From assembly GCA_037127315.1 (NCBI GenBank), contig JBBBDQ010000191.1:17358501-17422500 (forward strand): DNA of 64,000 nt, given 5' to 3'. This DNA is from Ascarosepion bandense (Eukaryota > Mollusca > Cephalopoda > Sepiida > Sepiidae). Below the pieces are notes generated by a model, which ran no database searches, was not told the origin of the DNA, and was given only the letters and a program-made list of their open reading frames with translations. Of this stretch, positions 1 through 11,467 are shown one piece after another. The stretch's first letter is position 1, and each line of letters starts with the position of its first letter. The position numbers were made by a program, and so were the translations under genes.

Positions 1-179
1 GTTAATTCCAGTGACTGGACTTAAAGTGTTGTGAATAAAATACCTGGCTACTGCAGTGGGAACAAATGACTTAGAGGGTTGAATTAAAGGGAGATAACTA
101 CATGTCATTCGGAAGTGGCATTGCACATGGAATGAAAATGATATACTTCAGTGATGGAAATAAAGGGTTCGGTTCAAAA

Positions 180-295
180 TTCTTAGTGTTTGAAGAAGGC
201 CGGAGCGTACAAAGACCGAAAAGTCATAAACATGACAATAAAGATGAGCACAACAGTCCGAAAAACGTAAATAATTTAAAAATTAAATAATTGTC
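180..295 (+). repeat. Penelope-type tail fragment with hammerhead-like core
   Basis: A degraded copy of a family also seen at 52782-53000 (minus), 53234-53348 (plus), 60570-60700 (minus) and 61050-61200 (plus). Shared parts are TGAAGAAGGCCGG, a hairpin and ACCGAAAAGTC, then an AAAGATGAG..ACAGTCCGAA stretch. The 62-codon frame over it is not a gene. Confidence 0.5.
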
Positions 296-621
296 TGATT
301 TTGATGTAACTTAGGACTAATTAAAAAAGAAATTATATTACTTTTAAAGCGATTCGTTTTTTTAGAAGATCTTTTTTGTAATTTTTTTTATTTTACATGT
401 GCTAGCTCCCACTAATTTAACTTATGAAATTTCAAGATATTCATTTTTGTATCCCTTAATTTTTATCGTAATTGTAAGTCCTTAGAGAATTTAAATTATC
501 ACTTTGTTTTGCCCCAAAATCACGCCCTAATTACTGAAAATCTGCTCTGAATCATAAAATAAGAAATCCAGTACAATCAAAACATTACTTAATTAGAAAA
601 GATTGTTTCGCTTTTATAAAT

Positions 622-1348
622 AAAACTAGCATCATAGCCCGGCGTTGCCCCTGCAACTCAGAACATTTTAATAGTAGGACTCGGTTATAAAAAAAAAATA
701 ATTATATAAAAAATTGTTGTTTAAAAATTGTTAAAAAAAATCCACTAACAAAATCTATTTTCTTTTGTTTTGCGTAAACGTGATTTGATGTTTTGTGTGA
801 CATTGTAAACATTACGTTTGTTTTTGTTTTAAAATTACGGGGAAAATATTTACATTTTTTGTTGACTAATTTAACATAAAAATAAAAATTATTAATTTTG
901 TTTTACTAAAATTAGAAATATAAAAACTATTACGAAAAATATTTTAAAATGTAGAAATATGAAAAGTATTACGCTCTCAGTTCCGAAATTTTCGAAAAAT
1001 ATTTTAAAATGTAAACATTTAATTTTAGAGAAAAAAAGTTAAATATAAAGGCTCATTTTTTTTTAATAAAAAAATATTTTAGTCACGTTTGACACGTGAT
1101 TTGATTTCTGTGACGTAATTCAGCAACCATCTTAGATGTTTTACGGAGCAAATGTAAACAATCTGCTCCATTGGCCAAAAAGTGCGAAAGGGAGAATTGC
1201 TGAACTTAAAACTCAAAAAGTATATGTCGACCTGGCTTCCCTGTAGATATGTGTCCTTAGAAATTTTGAATGGCGTAGCTAAAAAAATAAGGGGTGCATA
1301 GCTTATAGTCACACACAGAGTCACAGATTACCTTTTATATATATAGAT
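622..1348 (+). repeat. Dispersed repeat with the CCGGCGTTGC head, diverged copy
   Basis: It opens with ACTAGCATCATAGCCCGGCG and ends with CACACACAGAGTCACAG followed by CCTTTTATATATATAG. Heads and tails of the same design occur at 3796-4562 (minus), 24731, 40262 and 63541-63722 (minus). The body is unlike those copies, so this is a distant relative or a second family with the same ends. No coding capacity is visible. The superfamily cannot be assigned from the sequence. Confidence 0.5.
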
Positions 1349-2412
<1,064 letters not shown>

Positions 2413-2458
2413 CTCTAGAAAAATTTTAGATATTCTACAATTTCATGGGTAATACTTA

Positions 2459-2492
2459 TTTCGCAGCAAGAAGATAAAAAGCTGCTCATCAG
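2459..2492 (-). ncRNA. Hammerhead ribozyme-like core, left arm
   Basis: On the minus strand: CTGATGA, helix II GCAGC/GCTGC closing a 13-nt loop, then GAAA. The invariant C3-U4-G5-A6-N7-G8-A9 and G12-A13-A14 positions are present. Helix III could be a short AT stem. Helix I would be GGAT with ACCC and has one mismatch; a GGGT/ACCC consensus with the other arm would pair fully. Activity is inferred, not shown. Confidence 0.6.
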
Positions 2493-2608
2493 ATCCAAAA
2501 GATACAACAGTATCAACAAATGTCTGTTCTCGATAGGGGCAAGTGAATGTCTGTGTGAATTTTATTTTTCTGGATTATTTTGAATATTAATTGTTGTATT
2601 TTTGGGGT

Positions 2609-2642
2609 CTGACGAGCAGCTGTTTTACTTCTTGCTGCGAAA
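2609..2642 (+). ncRNA. Hammerhead ribozyme-like core, right arm
   Basis: CTGACGA, helix II GCAGC/GCTGC with a 13-nt loop, then GAAA. Position 7 is C, which the hammerhead consensus allows. Upstream GGGGT can pair with downstream GCCCA as helix I. It points toward the (TA)n run at 2790. Confidence 0.55.
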
Positions 2643-2788
2643 TACGTATTGCCCATGAAATTGTAGAATATCTAAATTTTTTTCTAGCTTATATTTCTCT
2701 GTTAAATTAAATAAAAAGATTTAACATTGAGTCCTTTTGAGTTCGTCTCTATCGGAATTTACCTGAGTTAAATAACAAATATTCTACG

Positions 2789-2789
<1 letters not shown>

Positions 2790-2840
<51 letters not shown>

Positions 2841-2981
2841 TCTGATGAAGGACCGAGGGCGGTCTGAAATATAAATATATAAAAATAAACAAATACTGTT
2901 TAAAAAAAGTACATTTTTAAATTCAAAACTTTTTATTAATATTCTTTCCTATACATATTAAGACAGTATACGTGGATGATC

Positions 2982-3031
<50 letters not shown>
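2790..3031. repeat. Two (TA)n runs flanking a ribozyme-like core
   Basis: TA runs at 2790-2832 and 2987-3031 bracket about 150 bp that contain the core at 2842-2869. Confidence 0.9.
2842..2869 (+). ncRNA. Hammerhead ribozyme-like core
   Basis: CTGATGA, helix II GACCG/CGGTC with loop AGGG (one extra purine pair on the outside), then GAAA. Upstream ATTTGTTGTTT can pair with downstream AAATAAACAAAT as a long helix I. An AT-only helix III is possible. It differs in sequence from the 2413-2688 family, so it represents another family. Confidence 0.55.
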
Positions 3032-3034
<3 letters not shown>

Positions 3035-3413
3035 TACAATTTAGATCATCTACCAACTCTAGTATTAACGAAATTTTTGACAATAGCAAAATGAAATATA
3101 TAAAGGCCTTAGAAATAAAGTAATCACAATGTAAATTTAATATACTTAAATAAAAACAAAGAGTGTAAAATTAGGCCAAAACACCGTACACGTAGCATCA
3201 TATGATTTAACTCACCTTTTAGTCGTAATATCTAAACAAACTATGGACGAATTTTCCTAAATTTAATTCACAAGTATTTCAACAATGCTCCTCCTATAAA
3301 AAAGGTTCTCAACAAAAAATGTTAAAGTTAGCTATAGTTGCGTTAAGAACATCGATAAATATATGTCACAACATTAGAATATGATATTTAATAAAAGTAT
3401 GTCTAATCTGCAA
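3032..3413. other. Spacer, nothing recognised
   Basis: AT-rich sequence between a microsatellite and the 21-bp minisatellite. No coding or mobile-element signal was seen. Confidence 0.5.
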
Positions 3414-3635
3414 AATAATTGTAACTCTACTAAAAATAATTGTAACTCTACTAAAAATGATTGTAACTCTACTAAAAATGATTGTAACTCTACTAAAAAT
3501 AATTGTAACTCTACTAAAAATAATTGTAACTCTACTAAAAATGATTGTAACTCTACTAAAAATAATTGTAACTCTACTAAAAATGATTGTAACTCTACTA
3601 AAAATGATTGTAACTCTACTAAAAATAATTGTAAC
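3414..3635. repeat. 21-bp minisatellite, about 10.6 copies
   Basis: Unit AATTGTAACTCTACTAAAAA plus one base, which would read N-C-N-S-T-K-N or with D for N. The only regular change is A/G at one site (AATAATTG versus AATGATTG), in an irregular order. The period is a multiple of three, so several frames on both strands stay open. These frames are artefacts, not genes. Confidence 0.95.
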
Positions 3636-3764
3636 TGACGAAAAAATAAGACAGACCCTAAAAATATTCTACCTATTAATTCAGCTTCTAAAATTTTATT
3701 ATTCAATTTCATGTTTAAGTTTAATTTTAAATTGCATTTTATAATTAAAAATATCATACTAACA

Positions 3765-3795
<31 letters not shown>

Positions 3796-3800
<5 letters not shown>

Positions 3801-4562
3801 GCAAAAATGTTTGTGTGTGTGTGTCTATTTGTCTGTATGTCCTTTATATATTCCACAATTTTTATCCGATTCTCACCAAACTTCACACAAATATTTTTTA
3901 GGCTTCCGGTCAGATCATGAGCTACGTATTTTTCCGATTTCTCCCCGATATCGGAAATCGATACCCCGATATCCGATCAGGTCTGTTCAAGATCAGGATT
4001 TCAGCCCTTTTATCGTGGTTCTTGCTGCAGAATTTGATCTAACTTGCTAAAATTATAGTTTTTTAGTCTCAAACATTAGTAGTTATTCTTGGACGACTCA
4101 TATCGGAAATCGATACCACCGATATTCTATCGAATCTGAGTAAAAACCGATATTCAGCCATCAATATGGCTCATTTTCTCCAATTTTACTCCCGATGGGT
4201 ACGATAAATTTTCATTGACTTACTAAAGTTAGTTTATCCTTGGATGACTTATTTGACTCCGATATTGGAAATCGATACCCCGATATTCTATCGCGTCTAA
4301 TCAAAATCAGGTTTTCAGCTCTTTTATTTTGGTTTTTGCTTCGGGTTTTGCTCTAAGTAGGTATAATTGTAGTTCTTAGCCTCAGCCATGATAGCATTTA
4401 TTCAGAGGACTTAATTAGCCTTCAAAACTCAGTTTGCGATAGTTTGAAATAACTATCGCAACGTCCAACGTGCCAACGTCCAAAGTGTCTGAGCTCTATG
4501 ACCATAGATTAGTTTTAAAGCTTTCATTACACCCGAGCAACGCCGGGCTATACTGTTAGTTA
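3796..4562 (-). repeat. CCGGCGTTGC-head dispersed repeat, longest copy
   Basis: On the minus strand it begins with TATAGCCCGGCGTTGCTCGG and ends with GACACACACACACAAACA before a TA run. Inside, a block of about 60-70 bp around GGGGTATCGATTTCCGATAT recurs about three times in diverged form. Parts match 24318-24730, 24731-25120, 40262-40650 and 62837-63130. The copies at 24.7 and 40.3 kb look like internal-deletion forms. No protein is encoded. Superfamily unknown. Confidence 0.75.
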
Positions 4563-4657
4563 TTATATATAACTACCATTAACAATGCGAGAACCAAACA
4601 TTCAAATCCCAGAACTGTCATTTCACAAGACGCACTTGATTATTGCACAGTGCATGG

Positions 4658-4659
<2 letters not shown>

Positions 4660-4743
<84 letters not shown>
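4660..4743. repeat. (TA)n microsatellite
   Basis: About 84 bp of TA with one phase slip near 4705. Confidence 0.95.
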
Positions 4744-4747
<4 letters not shown>

Positions 4748-5246
4748 AAATAAAATTTTATAATTGATAAATAAATATATTTTTATTTAAATACATCAGA
4801 ATACTTCCATATGCGCACTATTGGTTTCAAGAAAAACTTCACGGTGATGTCCCATTTGTGTTTTGTTTTGTTTTTTGGCAAGACACTTTTTTCATAAACC
4901 TCTCGTGCCAGACACGAATCACTATTCTTTTATTATATTGTAATGTACTTTTATTATATTGTAATGTACTTTCGCTTGACCCGAGTGTCCGATTTGGTTT
5001 CTATTAACCACAATACTCACGATCTTTCACTCGCGATGTTAGCATTTTCATTAAAAGCCAGGAATCGATAATAAGCACTTTTAAAATATCTACCTAAAAA
5101 AAAACGAAAATGAATTTTTAAAAAAGAACAAATTCTATAGGAATTAAAACTTTAACAATATTTCTTTAACATGCAAAGAAGTGTTAATGGATCCTACCTC
5201 AACACAATAAACCTTGTAAGTTGTATAGACAATTTATTGATATCCA

Positions 5247-5248
<2 letters not shown>
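4744..5248. other. Spacer with a 21-bp direct duplication
   Basis: TTTTATTATATTGTAATGTA is repeated back to back near 4928-4970. Otherwise no gene or known element is visible. Confidence 0.5.

Positions 5249-5321
<73 letters not shown>
5249..5321. repeat. (TA)n-(GA)n compound microsatellite
   Basis: About 38 bp of TA followed by about 34 bp of GA. Confidence 0.95.
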
Positions 5322-5323
<2 letters not shown>

Positions 5324-5805
5324 TGCAAACGTCTAAACTCATAGGCCCTCATAATATCTGGATTTAATGCTTTGTATTTTTATTAAAGAGACCTCTTAAA
5401 CAAGTGGTTTATTCTAGCAACGCAAGAACATTACGAACACTAAACGATAACATCTCACAAGCATTTGAAACCATAAGAAGGAATCACTACTCTCAGAGAC
5501 GTGCAGTGATCATATTTCCTGAGTAATAAAGTGTTTGGAAGAAGGTGCACTTCAGTTCGAGCACTTATTGTAAACTGAAAATTGTTATATTTTATTTTTA
5601 TTAGTAAATCAATTGTTAAATGTAAACTGTAAATGGCAACACCCTGTATATACATATATATATACATGTGTGTGTGTGTGTGTGTGTGTGTAAAAGAGCG
5701 TGAAAGAGAGAAAAATCGAATAAAATACACATGTTAGAATATCTTTCCTGTGTTGAAATTTATAAATTTATTTAATCGTATTTATTTAATTTTTCATGAT
5801 AATTT

Positions 5806-6149
5806 TTGGCGTCTCGTAAAAGACATTGTCCATTCTGCTGCCATTTTTCTCAACATGCAATGTCGCCACTTTATTGCTATTTCAGGGACAAATGTGAATT
5901 ACGCATCGTTACACATGATGTTCAAACATTTACAACTTGTACACGTTATGCTGATTGCACGGAGCCGAATCTCACACATTTCCTCCGTATTCCAAATGTA
6001 AAGAGAAAATACAGACAGGTTTTTCCCAAGAATGGCCACGTTGTTCAACGGACTCCCGCGTGTGTGCTTCGTTAAACACTACAATTTTAATCTCTTCAAA
6101 CCAAGGTCCAATCGTTACTTATCCTCTTTATTATAATCTTCATTTCCAT
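5806..6149 (+). pseudogene. LINE C-terminal fragment, CR1/Jockey type
   Basis: Reading across two frames gives residues typical of the end of these LINE polyproteins: VQTFTTCTRYADC, then PNVKRKYRQVFP, then NGHVVQRTP or the frame-shifted RMATLFNGLPRVC, and HYNFNLFKPRSNRYLSSL. The intact LINE at 13.9-15.4 kb has the same order (T-R-x-T-R-L-A-T, F-x-R-A-S-R-L-W-N-S-L-P, Y-N-L-Q-V-F-K-C). Frameshifts and stops make it dead. The 3' end is cut off by the SINE at 6150. Confidence 0.65.
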
Positions 6150-6450
6150 TGTGGTACTGTGGATATCGGCTCAGAACGAGAAACCGGGGAGCCGAGTTCG
6201 AATTCCAGTTGAATCCATTGTATTCACTTACGCGCAAATACCCTTGGAAAAGGTATTAATCCGTCTCTTCCTTCCAGTTATGGGTTAAATAGCAGGACAG
6301 ATTGGGTTCTATAGCCTTGGCTGGCAACCAGTCTACCGCAGAAAGCAATGGCAACCTACTGCGGGATAATCTTCTGCCCAGTCAGTCATGTCTCTTTTGA
6401 GACATGATCGCCCCAAGCGTGTATCACGTATGGCACTTAACTGACTGACT
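6150..6450 (+). mobile_element. tRNA-derived SINE, octopus type, full-length
   Basis: The head has a pol III box A-like part (GTGGTACTGTGGATATCG) and a box B (GAGTTCGAATTCC). The body carries TACGCGCAAATACCC, a hairpin TGTCTC/GAGACA and the end CACTTAACTGACTGAC. There is no poly(A); the tail is TGAC. Seven other copies are in this window. The head most resembles an arginine-type tRNA, but that is a judgement by eye. Confidence 0.9.
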
Positions 6451-7012
6451 CTTTCATTCCTATCACACAGATCATTCATCTATTCCATTTTATCAGTAAT
6501 TCCCTATAGAATTTGGTGATTTTTCGTATAAATATATACCTTCGACGATAAACAATCCCTTATCTGTAATACAACTGATTTCAAAATCAAAAAGTATCGG
6601 GACTGGGGCTATAAATCTGCAATACATATTAATTCAGTGTGTAATCGCCTTCGAATAAGTCGCTCTTCTGAAGCCACACACTTTATCCAGCATCGTTTGC
6701 GTTAATGGAAGCATTCATGGGAGTCCTTTTTTGCTTGAATAGAGAGCAGCAGCCTAGTTGCATTCTCTTGGATTCCGCGACATCTTGAAATATTGTTCCT
6801 TTCACTTACAGTTTGTTTTTTGGTAACAGGAAATGACACGGGGCAAAATATAGGGAATATGGAGGCTGTCGAATATGGGGAAGGTTTTCCTTGGCTAAAA
6901 ACTGTTTCAGAAGCTAAAGCCACTGATGGAAGATATGTGATGTGGTGAAACAGTCACACTCTACATACCTTCGTTCTACGCTCTTGTGAATTTATTGTGA
7001 AGTTGCGGCGAG
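6451..7012. other. Unassigned sequence between SINE and LTR
   Basis: Moderate GC. A 73-codon minus-strand frame (6702-6923) has plausible composition but no motif I recognise. If 7013-7829 were a 5' LTR rather than a solo LTR, this would be the element's internal side. No primer-binding site was identified. Confidence 0.3.
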
Positions 7013-7829
7013 TGACCGGTTTGTGCCGGAAGTAAGACAGGGAACAAGAAGGTAGGTTCAAAACAGTGTATTAGTATAACAAGCAACCGAATATTCAAAG
7101 AAGTGTTAATAATAAGTATTGTAGAAATGATTAATATAGAAATAAGTAAGTCCGAAGGTATTATTACGCTGCCTGACGAGTAGCTGTCGTTAACTGCTGT
7201 ATATGACTGCTACTAACTGCGGTATTTATCTGTCTTCCCAGTTAAGACAAAATGTGGCACAATATCTTTTTAATGTGGGTTATCCGGGCTATATAGTCCA
7301 GGCAAGAATTTCTAATTTTCCTCAGACGGCAGAGAGCTCGACAGTACGCAAGGTAGTTATTGGACGTAACTGCGATATTTAATTGTCTTCCCACTTAAGA
7401 CAGAATGTGGCACAAGGCCTTTTAATGTGGTTTATCCGGGCCATATAGCCCGGGCAAAAAGTTTAGTCTAACTTTCCCTAGACTCTACCCTTCGGCGGAG
7501 CCCTGACTGGGCCACTACTCTCCGCCCGACAGTACGCAAGGCAGTTACTGGTCGTAAATTCAGTATTTATTCGCCTTCCTACTTAAGGCAAAATGTGCCT
7601 TTTTAATGTGGGTAATCCGGGCCATATAGCCCAGCCAAAAATGAATGTCTTATTTTCCCCAGACGAGACTCTACGATTCGGCGGAGCCTCGGCTGGGTTA
7701 TTACTCTCCGCTCGAAGGTAGAGAGCTCGCCAAAGCAGTTACTGGTCGTAAATGCTCTCCAGAAGTCACGTAGGTAATCTATATGTAGCAAGAGGACGAG
7801 TCCATTCCTCGTAGAAGGGTACGATAACA
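7013..7829 (-). mobile_element. Probable solo LTR related to the Gypsy element at 16.9 kb
   Basis: Read on the minus strand, the start (TGTTATCGTACCC, then ATGGACTCGTCCTCTTGCTA) aligns with the Gypsy LTR start (TGTTGTGAGACC, then ATGGACTCTTCCAGTACTA). The far end (GGAAGTAAGACAGGGAACA on the plus strand) resembles the complement of the Gypsy R-U5 end. In between is a tandem repeat sharing the CCGGGCCATATAGCCCGG core with the repeat inside the Gypsy 3' LTR. No target duplication was recognised, and both outer limits are approximate. Confidence 0.5.
7190..7757. repeat. 188-bp tandem repeat, about three copies
   Basis: TATTTAT..GTCTTCCC..TTAAGACA starts near 7222, 7374 and 7562. The first unit is 152 bp because it lacks the segment around ACTCTACCCTTCGGCGGAG. 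Each unit has the near-palindrome CCGGGCCATATAGCCCGG and CTTCGGCGGAGCC..ACTGGG. The same blocks, complemented, occur in the 232-bp repeat at 22186-24183. It is clearly more GC-rich than its surroundings. Confidence 0.8.
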
Positions 7830-8091
7830 TGCTATAAACAGGAGAAAATGCGCTATAAATTACTTTGTATGTGCGACAAAGATTAAGATCAATGTAATTA
7901 GATTAAAATGTGAGTTAATGTTTATGCAAAACAAAACAGATGGGTAAATTTGTTCATGTCTAGCGGATCTCAAACATCTGAACTTTGTCGTATGTGGCTC
8001 TTACATTAAGCAAGTTTGATCGTTTCTGAATAGACAAAGAAGTTCTAAGTAACATACAGACACCACATTGATTTCTGAAATCAACTGTGGG

Positions 8092-8398
8092 AGTCAGTCA
8101 GTCAGTTAAGTGCCATACGTGATACACGCTTGGGCGATAATGTCTCAAAAGAGACATGACTGACTGGGCAGAAGATTATCCCGCAGTAGGTTGCCATTGC
8201 TTTCTGCGGTAGACTGGTTGCCGACCAAGGCTATAGAACCCAATCTGTCCTGTTATTTAACCCATAACTGGAATAGACGGATTAATACCTTTCCCAAGGG
8301 TATTTGCGCGTAAGTGAATACAATGAATTCGGCTGGAATTCGAACTCGGCTCCCCGATTTCTCGTTCCGAGTCGATATCCAATGCACCACAACGCACA
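8092..8398 (-). mobile_element. tRNA-derived SINE, octopus type
   Basis: Minus-strand copy with head TGTGGTGCATTGGATATCGA, box B GAGTTCGAATTCC and the terminal TTAACTGACTGAC. It lies inverted relative to the copy at 6150, about 1.6 kb away. Confidence 0.9.
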
Positions 8399-8524
8399 TC
8401 TACTGTGGGAGTACATTAACAAAATATGAAATTCGGGCAGTTTATTCACAGTTTCGAGCGTAATACACAGCGCCTTATCCGAAAATTGAAAAATATAATA
8501 AAAAAATTAAACAGACAGAACTTG

Positions 8525-8850
8525 TCTTCTGCTTCTTCATGTGCCGTGTCCTTTCAGGACGTAGCCGATCCTAGACTTCTACTTGTCTCTGCCCTTGTCG
8601 CTCTCAATATTTTTCTCTTGCGCTGCTTTCCCATGTCTCTCCTTTCCTTTATCCCACCTGTGAGTATTAAGCTCTCTAGGCCCTCCTTCCTCATTACGTG
8701 TCCCAGAAGCCTCATTTGTTTACTTTATTTCCAACACCTCATCGTTGCACAAGGGCTCCGCCCATGGAATCGTCAGCATCTTTCTGTAAAACCACATTTC
8801 TGCTACTTCAAGCCTTTCCTTTGTGACACTGCCACTCAGCTGGCGGGCTG
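8525..8850 (-). pseudogene. RTE-like LINE 3' terminal fragment
   Basis: Minus-strand reading gives AEMWFYRKMLTIPW, LLGHVMRKEGLESLILTG, KRDMGKQR and LRATRAETSRS. This is the usual C-terminal order of the LINE class whose reverse transcriptase part lies at 9965-11290. The fragment at 15480-15870 has the same residues. Frameshifts are present and the 5' part is missing. Confidence 0.65.
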
Positions 8851-9964
8851 GTTTGGTCGCTCGCTGGTTCGAGAACGGATCCCGCTACGATGATGTCGAA
8901 ACGGTACCAATTATGTCGACGCTTTCGGGCCGCTGTTGCTGGCTGTGATGATCTTGTTAGAGAAGCTGGTCCTCAAGACGTCTATTATAAAAACGGACCA
9001 CTTCCCACGTTGTGATTTGATTTCAGAAAGTCGCGTTGTGCAATTCCAGTAGCCGTACCAGATCCAGACCAGACATTTGTGTACACTTGTGGTTAAAAAT
9101 AAACACGGCACCAAAAAAAAAAATTAAATAAATGAATAAGGTTGAAGACGCCCGGAGAGTTGCGAATAAAATCTTTATAATAAAAAAATATTATTAATTA
9201 CAAAAGCGGAAAGTACAATTGTCGGAACGCCAATTTACAACGGAGAGAGGATTCACTTAAAAATATCAGAGCTTTCAATCTTTAAATACAAGTGTTATTT
9301 CCAACTTTCGTTAAAAATATCAAAGTTTTACAATCTTTTTTTTAAGTCTTTTCACATATTTTCTATAACCAGAGTTGTCAATTCTCTATGCAACTTTTAG
9401 AACAACAAAGTTCTTTCGGGTGCTTATCGGAGCATAACTGAATTTACCGAATTAGAGGCGGCTATTGGATCTAGCCGACTCAAAGCCTTTGACTAATGAG
9501 ATTGTTTTCCACCTACACGATTTGCGGGGAGCCATGACACGACGAATGAAATATCAACAGCTCACATGACGTAATGTCTTTCTGTCTTCTTTCTTTCGAT
9601 TACATTATCGGTCTTCCGATCCCACAATTTCTGTTCCCAGGAACAACTGTTGGGGATCTAACCCTACTTGACTTCAAGTAAATCCTGACATTTGTTATAG
9701 CTACTTATAAAATTTTAGCTTGCCCCAAACAATCCGTTTCGAACACGCAAAAAAAAGAATAATTATATTTTTCTCTTTCTTTCCCAGCCGTCATCCAATT
9801 TTTCTATTCCCCGGATTTTACAAGTATATGATAGCATCAAAAATAGTTCTTTACATAAGCTCATATCGCGAATTACAATAAAGCACAACTAATAATAACA
9901 CCAATATTAATTTATTTCTCTCTCTGTTGTATTAAACTAAACAAAAAATATATCAGCGGGAGAT
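8851..9964. other. No gene recognised
   Basis: Mixed AT-rich DNA. A stretch near 9420-9680 is somewhat GC-richer and could be an unrecognised old LTR or repeat, but no ends or repeats were found to support that. Confidence 0.4.
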
Positions 9965-11290
9965 AGTGTCACACTTTCATCCTTGATGAGATCGTCCAGC
10001 ATTCACTTTTATACAGAAGGACAGATACGATATAGCAATCCAGCACTCTTTTCTTTGTTTGTAATGAGATTTTCCTGTCTTTCAGTACTCTGGTTAGCTT
10101 CTGAAATGCGTCTTTGGCCATGCCAATTCGTCTTTGGATACCATGTAGCACTTTCCATCCTCTGTTAAAATATTTTCCAGCTATTTGAATTTTTTTTACT
10201 TGTTTTATTTAAGTTTCTCCGACTGTAATTGGCATATTGGTCTCCTATTTTTACTGATGATCATACACTCCGTTTTCTTGAAGTTTTTCAGCAGTCCTTT
10301 CTTCTCACTTTCTTTTGCTACCTTCTGTAGAAGGTCCTGCATTTTCTTTTCCATGTCTGCTATCAGCACCGTGTCATCCGCGTATCTGATATTGTTGAAA
10401 TTGTGGCCGCCAATGACGAATTATGGCAAGGTTTTTATTTCTCTAATAATTGCTTCTCTGTACATTTTGAAAAGATCCGGTGAGAAAACACATCCTTGTC
10501 TTATGCCCCTTTTTATTTTTTCATACCTGCTGAGTTCACTTCCTACCCGTACACAAGCGGTTTACTTCCAATATAGATTCTTGAATATCCTAACGTCTTT
10601 TCCCAAAATGTCGAGGTTGTTGAGCATCTCTATCAAGTAATTGTGTCGTACTTTGTCGAAAGCCTTCGCGTAGTCTATAAAACACCAATAGATGTCCTTC
10701 TGCATTTTCGTTCAGATAGCATTCTGAGTATAAATATTGCATTCCTCATTCCGTTGTCTTTAACGAACCCACATTGTTCTTGTCCTATCTCTGGGCCGAT
10801 TCTACTGCGAGATCTGTTCATCAGAATTCGGATGATGAGTTTTGTTATGTGGCTCATCAAACTGATTGTTCGCTGGAGCTCACATCTTTTACGCCTGGCT
10901 ACTTAGCTAGTGTTTTGAAGATTGACCTGCTTAGATCCTCCGGTATATTGCCGCTGTTGTAGATTTCGTTTATTATTTCTGTTAGTCTGTCTACGCCAAA
11001 GCTTTCTAGCAACGATAACATCTCGATTACAATCCTATCTGCTCCCGATTCTTTGTTTCTCTTCAATTCGGCCATTGCCGATTCCACTTCGGTTTTAATA
11101 TTTCTCGTCCATCCGTAATTTTGTGCATTGCTGGTTGCTCTCTCTTGTTTTGGAAGAGATCTCCGATATACTCGTGCCATCTCTGAAGTATTTTTTCTAA
11201 TATTAGTGTGCCATCCTTTGCTTTTATACATCCTGTTGCTAAGGATGTCCATTGGCTTGGTAGTTCCTTTTTTCCCGTTTAATCAAATTT
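9965..11290 (-). pseudogene. Decayed RTE-like LINE reverse transcriptase
   Basis: Minus-strand pieces in several frames follow the order of a LINE reverse transcriptase. First comes the pre-finger region (ELKRNKESGADRIVIEML, then LTEIINEIYNSGNIPEDL). Next is RISLMSHITKLIIRILMNR-like sequence with QCGFVKDNGMRNAIF, then DYAKAFDKVRH. The YADD active-site box is at 10373-10384, and near the 3' end is RRIGMAKDAFQKL..LYKSECWTIS. Stops and frameshifts rule out a working protein. The endonuclease part is absent. Clade assignment is by general resemblance only. Confidence 0.75.
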
Positions 11291-11346
11291 GTTTGGATGA
11301 ATACTTGCTGCCTAGATATACCGTATTCATCTCTCTGACTCTATTT

Positions 11347-11358
11347 CTCTCTCTCTCT

Positions 11359-11413
<55 letters not shown>

Positions 11414-11467
11414 TATATAGAGAGAGAGAGAAAGAGAGAGAGAGGGAAAAGAAAGAAAGAGAGAGAG
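11347..11467. repeat. (CT)n-(TA)n-(GA)n microsatellite
   Basis: CT, TA, CA and GA runs in succession; the outer CT and GA arms are complementary and could pair. Confidence 0.9.

Larger units (their letters stand above)
2413..2688. repeat. Fold-back repeat carrying two hammerhead cores
   Basis: The left arm (2413-2515) is the inverted complement of the right arm (2585-2687) with modest divergence. The arms share AGATATTCTACAATTTCATG and TTTCGCAGCAAGAAG. About 70 bp separate them. Each arm has a hammerhead-type core pointing outward toward a microsatellite. It is best read as two head-to-head copies of a short ribozyme-bearing retroelement tail. Confidence 0.8.

Noticed and set aside
3374..3886. 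170-codon minus-strand frame and overlapping plus-strand frames
   Set aside because: They are read-throughs of the 21-bp minisatellite plus flanking TA sequence.
6702..6923. 73-codon minus-strand frame of unremarkable composition
   Set aside because: No domain, no splice signals and no match I can name; not enough to call a gene.
8426..8893. 155-codon plus-strand frame
   Set aside because: Antisense shadow of the RTE-like LINE C-terminal fragment on the minus strand (8525-8850).
10185..10640. 151-codon plus-strand frame, F- and S-rich
   Set aside because: Antisense of the decayed LINE reverse transcriptase, whose YADD box lies at 10373-10384 on the minus strand.
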